In this document: positions 38,867 through 48,553 of the stretch, one piece after another
Layout: each line of letters starts with the position of its first letter
How positions within the stretch are numbered: the stretch's first letter is position 1
Program-made: the position numbers and the translations under genes
Origin: Brasilonema bromeliae SPC951
GTDB lineage: Bacteria > Cyanobacteriota > Cyanobacteriia > Cyanobacteriales > Nostocaceae
Length of the DNA: 64,000 bases
Reading direction: 5' to 3'
Assembly: GCF_012912135.1 (NCBI RefSeq)
Contig: NZ_QMEB01000002.1
Coordinates: 1-64,000, forward strand
Notes under the pieces: generated by a model
The model's input: only the letters and a program-made list of their open reading frames with translations
Databases searched by the model: none
Told to the model about the DNA's origin: nothing

Positions 38867-39931
38867 TTAGTACATTCCTGATGGCGGTTCGCGGTCGGTT
38901 GGATAGCGTAGTACGGCTGTAAGTTCCTCTAGTTGGGGTTTCTGAATCAAACGCGAGTGGGCTGTTTGAATCTTTTCTTGTATAAATTTTTTTAGTTTTT
39001 CTCCTGTCATCTCGTCAGAATCATTGAGGTTATAAGACGAGTAACGCTGTTTCAGGTTTTGTGCTTGTAAGATTTTTTCCACAGTGACTGTCATTGTTCC
39101 CATACCAATGGGTTTCCCGCCTCCCACTTTTAAAGCAATAGGATTTTTGGGGTCTTGTCCTAAGACAATGAACAAAGTTCCTAACTCTTCTGGTAGTAAA
39201 TTCTTGAAGTGCAACTGGGTTGTGAAAGTATACTCTCTTGGGGCTTGCTGTACAGGAATGCCTGCATTTTGACCTTTATCAATTGCCCTGATAGTATGGT
39301 AGTAAAACTTCCGACCTGCAACTCTGCCTTGAATAAAGTATGCGCTGCTTTCATCTGGACGAGGACGATATAAGGAAGGCATAAATCCGGTGGAAAAGCC
39401 CGTGCTTTCACACTTAGCATCGTTGAAATCAAGCAACCCCTGCCAATCTAACGCACCAAAAACCCGACTGGCTGGACAAAGTTCTTCTTTGTTGCGACAA
39501 GGTAGGCGTTCGGTAGGTATTTGACTTTTATACTTGGGAGTAACAACTGCTAGAGTACTGTTAGTAATCGCTTCATAAACAGACCGGATGCAGCCTTTGA
39601 GGGAACTGCCACCAATTGTAAGCTTTTGGTCAACACCTTGTATCATTGTTTTAATGAGAGGAATGCGACTGCCAATATCGCTACCCATGACAACGACTCC
39701 TGTGGAGACGTGGAGAGATGTCTGGACTTTTAGGGTAAGATGTAAAGTACCGTGTAGGCGATCGCTCAAATATTTATGATGTCCAACAGGACGCTGTAGG
39801 TTAGGACGTTCCTTGGGAAAAGAGACGAATTCATAAGGTTTCGGTGCAAGTTCAGGATTTGATGAACTAGTACTGCTAGGACGGTTAGATCTGTTTGGTT
39901 GTTGAGGTCGTTGCGGACGATTTCCAGTCAT
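38867..39931 (-). CDS. Type III RAMP protein (Csm3/Cmr4-like)
   Basis: LTIGGSSLKGCIRSVYEAI; CPASRVFGALDWQGLLDFNDA; GGGKPIGMGTM glycine-rich loop. Confidence 0.8.
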   Translation of the reverse strand: MTGNRPQRPQQPNRSNRPSSTSSSNPELAPKPYEFVSFPKERPNLQRPVGHHKYLSDRLHGTLHLTLKVQTSLHVSTGVVVMGSDIGSRIPLIKTMIQGVDQKLTIGGSSLKGCIRSVYEAITNSTLAVVTPKYKSQIPTERLPCRNKEELCPASRVFGALDWQGLLDFNDAKCESTGFSTGFMPSLYRPRPDESSAYFIQGRVAGRKFYYHTIRAIDKGQNAGIPVQQAPREYTFTTQLHFKNLLPEELGTLFIVLGQDPKNPIALKVGGGKPIGMGTMTVTVEKILQAQNLKQRYSSYNLNDSDEMTGEKLKKFIQEKIQTAHSRLIQKPQLEELTAVLRYPTDREPPSGMY

Positions 39932-40482
39932 GGTAGCGCTACCTCCACAGTCAAAGCGATAAATTGCACAGTTGAGGTTTCATTATCAATAAAATAACGT
40001 TGAGCTAATTTTGGCTTATTGTTTTCTTCTTGTCGAATATCCAAACTCTCAGGGAAAATTAGCTTTTTGGGAAAACGAGTCTCATCCGGACGATACGCAT
40101 AAGCGGGATATCCATAAGGAGGATTATTAGGTTCTATCCGCCAAGGTTCTTTTTCTTCTTTGTTAATTGTTTCTTTGACTGGGATAAACTCATCATGATT
40201 GTCAGCAATAGTTAGCAGCAACACCTCATAAGTATTTTGGCGCTTGTACTTCCACCGCAGTTCACACTTATGATTAAACATTTGCCCCTCAATCATGGGA
40301 AAGTCATCATTTGTGGGTGGTTTTTCTACAATTCCACTGACTTCATGAGTCCAACGTAAGAAATAATAGCTAGGTTCACTTATGAATTTTGGAATGAATT
40401 CTAGCAGTTGAGGTACTGAGAAAAGTTCTTTCTTATAACCAACAAAAGGTTTCATTTTGCCCCCATCAGTAAATGACTCCAA
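39928..40482 (-). CDS. Type III-associated protein, possibly Csx19-like
   Basis: Position and size in the III-D-like operon; overlaps neighbouring RAMP genes. Confidence 0.45.
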   Translation of the reverse strand: MESFTDGGKMKPFVGYKKELFSVPQLLEFIPKFISEPSYYFLRWTHEVSGIVEKPPTNDDFPMIEGQMFNHKCELRWKYKRQNTYEVLLLTIADNHDEFIPVKETINKEEKEPWRIEPNNPPYGYPAYAYRPDETRFPKKLIFPESLDIRQEENNKPKLAQRYFIDNETSTVQFIALTVEVALP

Positions 40483-41417
40483 GACCTAACAGAACGCTCA
40501 AACAAATCTTTGACTGTACCTTCTCGCCAGGTGAGTTGCACTCCAAAACCCAAATCCATTTCTTGTGCTGTAGCTGGGGTATCTTGACGATCTTGTGTAG
40601 GGAAGCCATATAATTGTGCTTCTTGAAGTTCTAAAAATTCTCCAGCACCTAAGAGGAAAGTCTTAGACCATTTTTTCTCACTACCCAAAGCGCAAATTTG
40701 TTGTTTATCTTCCGATAAAATACATCCAGGATATTGTACAACGGCTTTATTTAATTTCACCTGTACTGTACCCAATCCGCGAGATTTAGCGAAACCCAAA
40801 CCAAACCAACCATCATCTAAATCTCGCAACACTAAACCAATTAAACCTAACTGTGCAAGAGTGAAGTTTTTCAAATGAATTTTGGTATGGAATTCACCAG
40901 CAGTGCAAACTTGATAATTGAATGGACCGACTGCGACAGAACCAAAGACTCGGTCAATTGCTACCCCATTACGTTCTTCAATTTTGAGAGGTTGAGATTT
41001 ATCAGGATAAGCATCTTCTATTCTGACTCGGCTGGCGATGGAAGTATTGCCAAACATTTGGTCTGTAAAAGAAGAGAGTTTGTAAATCTCCGGTGCAGGT
41101 AAGTCTTTACCATCTTTACTTTTGAGATAATCGTATTTATCATTTAATGGGTCATTCGCCCAAAGCAGATTCCAGTTATCAGAATCGCGCTTGTCTTTAC
41201 CTACCGTCCTAACAATTCGTTCTGCATGAGCGCGAATTGCTCCTTTTAAACTGCTTCCTGGCAAATATATAGAACGTCCTCCAGCATGATAAGTTTCCAC
41301 AAATTCCATATCCGGCTTAGTTGGATCTGCACCTTCTTTACCAGATTTGATGAGAATTGGATCATCAGGAATTAGGGTTATATCAATCGTACAGTGGTTT
41401 ACAAATCTTTTATGCAT
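40452..41417 (-). CDS. Type III RAMP protein (Csm3-like)
   Basis: SIYLPGSSLKGAIRAHAERIVR; DQMFGNTSIASRVRIEDAYP; GFAKSRGLGTVQV. Confidence 0.82.
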   Translation of the reverse strand: MHKRFVNHCTIDITLIPDDPILIKSGKEGADPTKPDMEFVETYHAGGRSIYLPGSSLKGAIRAHAERIVRTVGKDKRDSDNWNLLWANDPLNDKYDYLKSKDGKDLPAPEIYKLSSFTDQMFGNTSIASRVRIEDAYPDKSQPLKIEERNGVAIDRVFGSVAVGPFNYQVCTAGEFHTKIHLKNFTLAQLGLIGLVLRDLDDGWFGLGFAKSRGLGTVQVKLNKAVVQYPGCILSEDKQQICALGSEKKWSKTFLLGAGEFLELQEAQLYGFPTQDRQDTPATAQEMDLGFGVQLTWREGTVKDLFERSVRSWSHLLMGAK

Positions 41418-41448
41418 GACGAAATTTAGTTGGTAATAATCTGGAATC

Positions 41449-42069
41449 TTAAGCAGCTACCAGATTGTTTAGCTGCAATTCACACTGTTGAAAGACATAA
41501 TTGACGACAGCAAAGAGTTTATCTATTTCTTGAATTGTGTAAAACGTGATGTTTCTCGTAAACACTTCTGCTTCTAGCTTCCCGAATTGCCAACGATCAC
41601 CATTAGATACAATTCCAAATATAGTTATTTGAAATTCGTCATTAAGCCGCTGTGCTGCTATCATTTCTGCTAAACATTGCGCCCATCCTGCTTCAAAGTT
41701 ATCTTGCTTGGCTTCTACCAAGATGAAGTATGGTTTGTCAAAAACAACTTTTCCTAAAGGAGAACGTTTCGCTAAAATATACTCAGGAAAACCTGATAGT
41801 TTTTCGTCATAGTTGAGTGAATGATGACTCCATAAAATGAACTTACTACGGTAGCATTTCCAAATCTCTTTGAGGACTGGATAAATCAGATTTTCACAAA
41901 TAGCAAACTCTGAACTATCAACAACACCATCCCGCATCATGGTTTCTAAGTCTTCTCGGAAGTAATCAGGTATCTTAAATTCAACTTCGCCTACGAAATT
42001 AGCTTCGGTGTAGATAACTTGAAATGCTTTGAGAACTTCACCAATAGTTTTGTAGCTACTAAAAGCCAT
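41449..42069 (-). CDS. PD-(D/E)XK-like nuclease-fold protein inside cas operon
   Basis: PYFILVEAKQDNFEAGWAQCLAEMIAAQRLNDEFQITIFGIVSNGDRWQFGKLE. Confidence 0.65.
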   Translation of the reverse strand: MAFSSYKTIGEVLKAFQVIYTEANFVGEVEFKIPDYFREDLETMMRDGVVDSSEFAICENLIYPVLKEIWKCYRSKFILWSHHSLNYDEKLSGFPEYILAKRSPLGKVVFDKPYFILVEAKQDNFEAGWAQCLAEMIAAQRLNDEFQITIFGIVSNGDRWQFGKLEAEVFTRNITFYTIQEIDKLFAVVNYVFQQCELQLNNLVAA

Positions 42070-42071
42070 AT

Positions 42072-42974
42072 TTACCTCTTCGCTTCAGTGTTATTTTTAT
42101 GAGATGCTTTACTTTCAAGATGTTCAATTAACTTTTGTACCCAATGGTCTTTAAAATCCCGTGCATCTTCATAAGCTTTCTTATCTCCCATAACCAATTT
42201 TTTGAGATAATCTAGTAATAACTGCGGTTGGTCTTCGGGATAGTCAAACCAAAGCATCTCGTTAATGTCCAGTTTAACAACACCCAACCCGCGCGATCGC
42301 CCACCACCTAAAGGTATCTGTTCTGTTTGAAACTGGTGCAAACCAATCATCAACAATCCTAATTCCCATTCTTCAGCATTCTCTACCACAGCCTGAAACT
42401 CAAACTGTGTCCCAGCAGGAACGACTTGGAAATCATAGAGTTTTCCCTCTGCGGCTGTTTCTGTATCTCTATCTATGGCGACACCATCTCTTTCTTGATA
42501 TTGTCCAAACCAGGTATCAGGTACTATGGTTAAATCTCGGACTTGGAATTTGCTGGCGAGCCAGGGAGAACCAAAAAGGTGAGAAGCTAAATCAGTTTCA
42601 TCGATAATCTTTTTTGTCAGTAGTTCATCTCTTTTCGCGTTGCGTTCTTTCTCTGGGTATTGCTTCAGTTCTTCTTCGACTTCTTCTTTGATACCATTCT
42701 TACCATTGAGACGTTCGTTTGTGATTGACCATTCTGCTTCGATAGCAGGATTAGCGGCAAAATTTGGGTTGATACCACGGAGGAAACTTTCCAAGCGCGA
42801 TCGCATTGCACCCTTGAAGCTAGAACCTGGTATTAATGGTCTACCTAAAGCATCTTTAATGACAGGTAAATCAGAACCAATGGGTTCAGTAGAACGTCCT
42901 GCACTAATACGTAGTGCTGTTATTGTAGTTAGTGTGCCTGTGATTTTTAGGCGGTTTTTAAAAATTTCGAACAT
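42072..42974 (-). CDS. Type III RAMP protein (Csm3/Csx7-like)
   Basis: LRISAGRSTEPIGSDLPVIKDALGRPLIPGSSFKGAMRSRLESFLRG; HLFGSPWLASKFQVRDLTIV; GGGRSRGLGVVKL. Confidence 0.85.
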   Translation of the reverse strand: MFEIFKNRLKITGTLTTITALRISAGRSTEPIGSDLPVIKDALGRPLIPGSSFKGAMRSRLESFLRGINPNFAANPAIEAEWSITNERLNGKNGIKEEVEEELKQYPEKERNAKRDELLTKKIIDETDLASHLFGSPWLASKFQVRDLTIVPDTWFGQYQERDGVAIDRDTETAAEGKLYDFQVVPAGTQFEFQAVVENAEEWELGLLMIGLHQFQTEQIPLGGGRSRGLGVVKLDINEMLWFDYPEDQPQLLLDYLKKLVMGDKKAYEDARDFKDHWVQKLIEHLESKASHKNNTEAKR

Positions 42975-42979
42975 AGTGT

Positions 42980-43627
42980 TTAAATTTCTAAATGATTGGG
43001 AAATTGTGGTGGCTGTAATTGTAATTTAGGTGGAATAACAGCTGTAAGAGCAGATTGAATAAAATTGACAAACACTTCGCTTACTTTCTGATAATTATTA
43101 CTAGTAATCGGTTGAAATCCATGAGCAAAGAGTGAGTTATTACGAACTTCTAGGGCATTAATAATTTTGTTTGCGCTTTCCTGATAAAACTGTCCTATAG
43201 GGTCATTAGGAAGTTGATTTAAAAGCTCATAACTACTTCTCAAAGAAAGTTGAATCAATCCCTTAACAGGAGAACGTTTTTTCTCATATTCATCTTGCAG
43301 ATATTCTGGAAGTTGCTGAGGATTCACATCACCTGTTCTAATACCATAAGATTTCAACAGACGAATCTGAGCTAATAATTCTAAAGCTCTGTAAAGTCTT
43401 CCTACAGCATCATCCGAACGTTCTTGAGCAGCACGTCTTTCAGCATTTCGTAGTAAGTCTTGAACAATTTCATAACCGTGTCCTTGTGTACCGTTACTGG
43501 AATCAAAATTTCTATCTATCTGTCCTCTACTATTAATAACTTGAATCCAGATTACTAGCTCATCTTCAGCTTGACGTATTCCTTTTTGAATTTGTAACTC
43601 TGTTTTTGATTCTATAGATAAACTCAT
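42980..43627 (-). CDS. HEPN-domain protein resembling the C-terminal part of TIGR02710/Csm6-type proteins
   Basis: AVGRLYRALELLAQIRL and ALEVRNNSLFAHGFQPI (R-x6-H HEPN motif); no N-terminal CARF domain. Confidence 0.65.
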   Translation of the reverse strand: MSLSIESKTELQIQKGIRQAEDELVIWIQVINSRGQIDRNFDSSNGTQGHGYEIVQDLLRNAERRAAQERSDDAVGRLYRALELLAQIRLLKSYGIRTGDVNPQQLPEYLQDEYEKKRSPVKGLIQLSLRSSYELLNQLPNDPIGQFYQESANKIINALEVRNNSLFAHGFQPITSNNYQKVSEVFVNFIQSALTAVIPPKLQLQPPQFPNHLEI

Positions 43628-45006
43628 ACAGTATCCTCTATTAGCTCATCTCTCAATACTAGATGAAATGGGTTGCAAATTTGTACTTGACCGAAGCCTT
43701 CAGAAGTGCGATCGCCTACTCCTTTCCATTCCAACTCCTTTAATTTCTCCATCCATAAACCTGGTTCCTTTGTACTAAATAAATATACAGCAGCTCGATT
43801 GGTGACTAATTCTATATCTTTCATTAACCCCCAAGCTGCATTCCAGCCAGAACGATAGTTATAGCTGCTGTACGCGACTTCCAATTTAAGAAAATCCTCC
43901 TGTTCTTCTTTACTAAGTTGGGAAAATTCATCATTTAATTCCACAGCTTGGCATAGCATTTGTGGTGAAATCACTGTGGTGTGTCGCCAGTTTTCTGTGA
44001 GAATTGCATCGGCTTGCAGGTCAAGGGTAAAATAGGTACGGTTTTCTAACAAGTTCTTTTCTGGCTTACCAAAAACTGACCAAAGTTCCCAGCGTTGCTG
44101 AAGTTTATTTTTAAATTCAGTGATTCTAGCTTCGACATCTGCTGAAGCATCTTCAACTTCTGCTTTGATGATAACCTTCCCTAGACCTCGTGAAGTCGCA
44201 CCACCTAAACGAAAGAAATGAGAATTTTGATTGATGAAATTTTCTAGAGACTTGGCTAATTCTGCGTCTTTAACTAAAACTGAACTTCGGAAAATAACAG
44301 GACGCCAGTTTTTAAAACGTGCTTGGGGATTTTCTAAAAATGACTCGTTTAAAACTTCAATGCTGTAGAGAATATCATCCTCAGATGTGGCGCGTCGGCG
44401 GTTAATTCCCACCCTTGTTAGGAAGCGAGTTGTAGTAGAATGACTACGATATTTATATAGAATTTCACTATCGTTAGTTTTGCTGTAGAAGCCACCAAAA
44501 GGTTCAACCCGTGCATCTGTTTTTTCTTCCAGAGATTTTGGATCGCTAGGGTCGTAAGGAAAATTATATGCATCTGCACAGAAGCGGTCAATCAGAGTAT
44601 CAAAAACTCCGTTACCTTTGGGTTTAAAACCTGAGTTTGTTTTAGAACTAACGGCTGTTGCAGGTAGAACCATGACTTCATCAGTCACAACCTGAGAAAT
44701 TAAGTCTGGCTTCTTTTTAGTAGAATTAGATTCATCAGCTATTTTAGCGACGGCTGGATAAGCATTTTGAAAAATGGCAGGTTCATCACCCAAGAACAAT
44801 GCTTCAAAGTCACCACCGCCTGCTGTGAAATTTTGTTCTGCTATCCGTGGTGTTTGCTGATTGGATAGTTGTAGAATTTGGGATGCGATCGCTCCTCGAA
44901 TCACTGAACCAGGAATATGATCCTCCGCTTCACTCACTGAACCAGGTTTTTTTCCGGCGATCGCTAACGGAGACAAAGTGGTAATTTCTAATTTAATCCG
45001 CTTCAT
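43624..45006 (-). CDS. csx10: Type III-D RAMP protein, Csx10-like
   Basis: MKRIKLEITTLSPLAIAGKKPGSVSEAEDHIPGSVIRGAIASQIL; LGGATSRGLGKVIIKAEVED. Confidence 0.8.
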   Translation of the reverse strand: MKRIKLEITTLSPLAIAGKKPGSVSEAEDHIPGSVIRGAIASQILQLSNQQTPRIAEQNFTAGGGDFEALFLGDEPAIFQNAYPAVAKIADESNSTKKKPDLISQVVTDEVMVLPATAVSSKTNSGFKPKGNGVFDTLIDRFCADAYNFPYDPSDPKSLEEKTDARVEPFGGFYSKTNDSEILYKYRSHSTTTRFLTRVGINRRRATSEDDILYSIEVLNESFLENPQARFKNWRPVIFRSSVLVKDAELAKSLENFINQNSHFFRLGGATSRGLGKVIIKAEVEDASADVEARITEFKNKLQQRWELWSVFGKPEKNLLENRTYFTLDLQADAILTENWRHTTVISPQMLCQAVELNDEFSQLSKEEQEDFLKLEVAYSSYNYRSGWNAAWGLMKDIELVTNRAAVYLFSTKEPGLWMEKLKELEWKGVGDRTSEGFGQVQICNPFHLVLRDELIEDTV

Positions 45007-45512
45007 GACTTAGCCTCCGGTAATAGTTTCTCCCAGACTGAATCATCTTTTGAAAATGTTTCAAGTTCTTTCCATTTCAGCCAACCCAGCCCAACAGATT
45101 TACTCCCGCCAAACGCATGGATATGTCGCAATCCTGCTAATACGATGAAGATTTTCCGAGCGAATTTTGCCGTAATATCTGTGGGGAGTATCGTGTAAAT
45201 ATTGCTCAAACTTGTCAACCCAACTTTCTATAGCTTCTTTACCAGGTTTCCACTCAAAATCTGCCTGTTCATACCATTGTTGAGAACTATCATCTCTTTT
45301 AGCTATTTGTCCTACCACTCTTTTCCGTGCGGATGCTTCTGAAAACCAAGGATCACCAGGAAGTCCTTGGCTTGAATCGTCGGGAGAACTCTTAGCTTGG
45401 AGAATAGCAGAACGGCTACATCAAACTTGGGTTCTCGCTTATCTCCCCAAGCCAAACACCAGCTAATAGCCGTTGTGATGTTGAGTTGAGAATTTGTCAT
45501 AAGTATTTTCAA
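45003..45512 (-). pseudogene. Fragmented RAMP-like cas gene remnant
   Basis: Three overlapping ORFs in different frames; last piece ARKIFIVLAGLRHIHAFGGSKSVGLGWLKW has a RAMP-like glycine-rich motif. Confidence 0.55.
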
Positions 45513-45943
45513 TCGCTGCTGTTGTTCTTTATTCTTCCAGTTACAAGGATACGTATCAGTAATATTTCGGAAAAAAAATACCTATCTTTGTATCGATGCA
45601 TTACACTTGACTTCCTTGATTGCTTCTAAATCGTTCGGGTACTCACATTCACGGTAGTAATCGTACACCAGCCAATTGTGCTAAAACCCATACAGTCTGT
45701 TGAGCAACTTGCAATGCAGCGTTGGTAGTTTTTAAATCAGTCATTACACTTCACGATGATTGTGCTGAACTGCGTGTGATTGTAGCTTATAGGTGGAACT
45801 GGGGTATTCCAAATCTACGAGTTAGCAAACAAATTAGCACAACTATGTAACTATTTTAGGTGAGGACTACCGGAAAATACTGAATTTTCCCGATAATTTA
45901 AAATTGTGAAGTTTACCCAAGGAACCAGCAGGAGTAAAAAATA

Positions 45944-46180
45944 GTGTACGATGAGCCACCACCAGACCCATTTTTAGCCCAACTATGTGAAGGATACACC
46001 GAGGCGGAAGTTGTTGAAATACAGCGGTATATGGCTGAGTGGGATGCTTCTACTTATATCAGTGTGGCTCAAAGTATTCTAGACCATGCTAACAGAAAAG
46101 AATTTGACCCGTTGAAATATCTACGCAAAGCCTACAATTTTAATAAAAAACGAGCAGTACGAATTCCCAAAATTGGATAA
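45944..46180 (+). CDS. Small hypothetical protein
   Basis: 78-aa ORF with good start/stop, unrecognised. Confidence 0.4.
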   Translation: MYDEPPPDPFLAQLCEGYTEAEVVEIQRYMAEWDASTYISVAQSILDHANRKEFDPLKYLRKAYNFNKKRAVRIPKIG

Positions 46181-46375
46181 CGTCAGGATGGTTCAGCACT
46201 TTGCTGAATTTTACTTGACAAGCAATCGAGACTACGGACAAATGAAAGCCTATATTCGGATGCTGGATTATTTGCGCTTGCTGATAATTGAATATCTACA
46301 AACATATCAAAGTCCACAACCACAATCTGCTTGATTTTTCATAGTCATCTAGAAAGGAATTTTCATGTAAAAAAA

Positions 46376-47614
46376 TTAATGGCGAGGGAGGTTAAGGCGC
46401 TTTTTAAATTCTTGCCCTCTTCGCTGATCAGGAATTTTTTCTACTAAAACTTCTACCAATTGCTCTGGTGTTATTTGTGGATTTTTATCCAAAGTGTCTT
46501 CAAGAACAAAACTGGCGAAAGGACCAACAAAACTAGTCAGTTCTCGCCGACAATACTCCACAAACTCTGGCTTGATGCTAGTCGTATTTTCGGCTGGCAA
46601 TTCGTTTGCTTTTTCAGTGTTTTGAATCGGTTTTTGTGATTTTCGAGAAGACTCTTTAGTTTCTTTAGGTAGTTTAGTCTCTGGTAATCCAACCTTATTA
46701 ACAGGATCACCATGAATTCGTACGTTTTGATGTGATGGTGTCACATTAATACCGCCAGATGAACTTTGTGACTGAAGCAGATTCAAAACTTCTCTTGCTG
46801 ATTGATAACGATATGCTGGTCTTTCTGCCAGCATTTTTTCCAATATCTGAGTGAGAAAATCACTAACTTTAACGTAAGATTTCCATTGCCACTGAAAAGA
46901 CTGATCTAGTAGCAAACGTGGCATTTTTCCAGTCAGAAGAACAAGAGCAGAAACACCCAGTGCATAGAGGTCGCTACAGGGGTAAGAGCGTCCCATACGA
47001 ATCTGTTCTGGTGGAGAATAACCTACTTTTCCAACTACTGAACCAGCAACAGAGTGCGAAGGATTTGAAGAATCACCCGCCAGAATTTGAGTGAATTTTT
47101 GCTTAACCACTCCAAAGTCAATCAGTACAGGTTTAGAAAGCTTACGGGAAAGCATCACATTGTCTGGTGAAATATCCCGATGAATGATATTGCGTTGATG
47201 GATATACTCTAAAACTGGCAACAAATCCAATAACCACTGAATAACTTCTGCCTCGGAAAATGGCTTTTTTTGTATCGAAAGGCGATCGCCCAACAGTCGA
47301 GAGTAACTATCACCTTCAATATATTCCTGGACTATAAATATCCGCTGTTTCTCGGTTAACCAAGCCAGAAACTTAGGAATCTGGGGATGATTGAGTTGGT
47401 ATAAAATTTTAGCCTCACGCTCGAATAACTCACGGGATTTGAGAAGTACGGGTTCTGCTGTGTTTGCAGGGACAAATTCTTTGAGGACGCAATAATCCCC
47501 GAAACGTTGAGTGTCAACTGCTAAGTAAGTTCTTCCAAAGCCTCCCTGTCCAAGAAGTCTTTGAATCTGATAGCGACTGTTAATCGAAGTTCCGGGGTTT
47601 AGCTCTGGTAGCAT
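46376..47614 (-). CDS. Serine/threonine protein kinase
   Basis: LLGQGGFGRTYLAVDT, IIHRDISPDNVML, LIDFGVVK. Confidence 0.92.
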   Translation of the reverse strand: MLPELNPGTSINSRYQIQRLLGQGGFGRTYLAVDTQRFGDYCVLKEFVPANTAEPVLLKSRELFEREAKILYQLNHPQIPKFLAWLTEKQRIFIVQEYIEGDSYSRLLGDRLSIQKKPFSEAEVIQWLLDLLPVLEYIHQRNIIHRDISPDNVMLSRKLSKPVLIDFGVVKQKFTQILAGDSSNPSHSVAGSVVGKVGYSPPEQIRMGRSYPCSDLYALGVSALVLLTGKMPRLLLDQSFQWQWKSYVKVSDFLTQILEKMLAERPAYRYQSAREVLNLLQSQSSSGGINVTPSHQNVRIHGDPVNKVGLPETKLPKETKESSRKSQKPIQNTEKANELPAENTTSIKPEFVEYCRRELTSFVGPFASFVLEDTLDKNPQITPEQLVEVLVEKIPDQRRGQEFKKRLNLPRH

Positions 47615-47938
47615 TAGTGCGTTGTGGTTTAGTGAGTAAAATGCAAATAGAATTTTATTCTAGTGTCTCTTACTTGCCAGGATACACCAAACTACAACTG
47701 ACGACCGTTAACCGAAGCGTATTGCGAGCACCCGGTGCACAAGAGCAACGCCAGAATTGCTTCTCACATTATCGCAATATTGGCAACGCCTTATCTAGCA
47801 AAAGCATGATCGCGAATAAAGTTGATTGTCCAACTGCATAAGTTACATTCGATGACATTTACTAAGAATTTGGAGGGACAAGCCTCAATACTTTGAGTGT
47901 GCGTGTTCTCCCAAAAAACATTCAAACAGGAATAAACT

Positions 47939-48208
47939 ATGTCATCCGAACTTAAAGCTGCAACTACTGCTGCTGATGCCCAACTGTCTAATGATCTGCC
48001 AACTCTAAAAAAAGGTCTACAAACTGAAGGAGTTAGATTACTGCAACAAATTCTGATTCTCCGTTACAAATACAAAATTACCTTCGACGCCAACTTCGGT
48101 GATAAAACTGAGGATGCAGTCAAAGACTTTCAACGCAAGTATAATCTGAGTCCAGATGGAATTGTTGGTGTAAAAACTTGGCGTGCTTTAGGCGTAAATA
48201 TTGCCTAA
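47939..48208 (+). CDS. Peptidoglycan-binding domain protein
   Basis: LKKGLQTEGVRLLQQILILRYKYKITFDANFGDKTEDAVKDFQRKYNLSPDGIVGVKTWRAL. Confidence 0.85.
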   Translation: MSSELKAATTAADAQLSNDLPTLKKGLQTEGVRLLQQILILRYKYKITFDANFGDKTEDAVKDFQRKYNLSPDGIVGVKTWRALGVNIA

Positions 48209-48253
48209 CGGGACTTAGCACACTGCTACTGCGCCATGAGTAAAACTTAAAAA

Positions 48254-48280
48254 AAGCCTGGGGGATAATCCCCCAGGCTT
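48254..48280 (+). terminator. Strong intrinsic-terminator-like hairpin
   Basis: AAGCCTGGGGGATAATCCCCCAGGCTT, 46 nt after the preceding stop codon. Confidence 0.75.
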
Positions 48281-48487
48281 GCTCACTGCTATTTGTCTTT
48301 GCTTTTGGCTTACTATTAGAGTTCCCTTTGAAAATTCCCTTTCGATCTGCTTTTTTGTGTGCGATACGCATTCGCGTTCGCGCTGCCTGTAAAATGTATG
48401 TTAAGGCTACATTTTTTTGACGTTTTGGGCAATGGTGCACAGCTGCCGACCGAAGGAGGCGATCGCCCTTGGCGCGCCCTATGCCCC

Positions 48488-48553
48488 AACCAAACTCCGT
48501 TTGGTTGCCCCAAATCGGAGATTTGGGGAGAGGGGTTTTTCCAAAACCCCTCT
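48488..48553. repeat. Three adjacent perfect hairpins with TCC/GGA loops
   Basis: AACCAAACTCCGTTTGGTT, CCCCAAATCGGAGATTTGGGG, AGAGGGGTTTTTCCAAAACCCCTCT. Confidence 0.85.

Noticed and set aside
45944-46335. Small ORF 45944-46180 and the following frame (to about 46335) considered as a new TA pair
   Set aside because: No recognisable toxin or antitoxin motif and uncertain second start; insufficient support.
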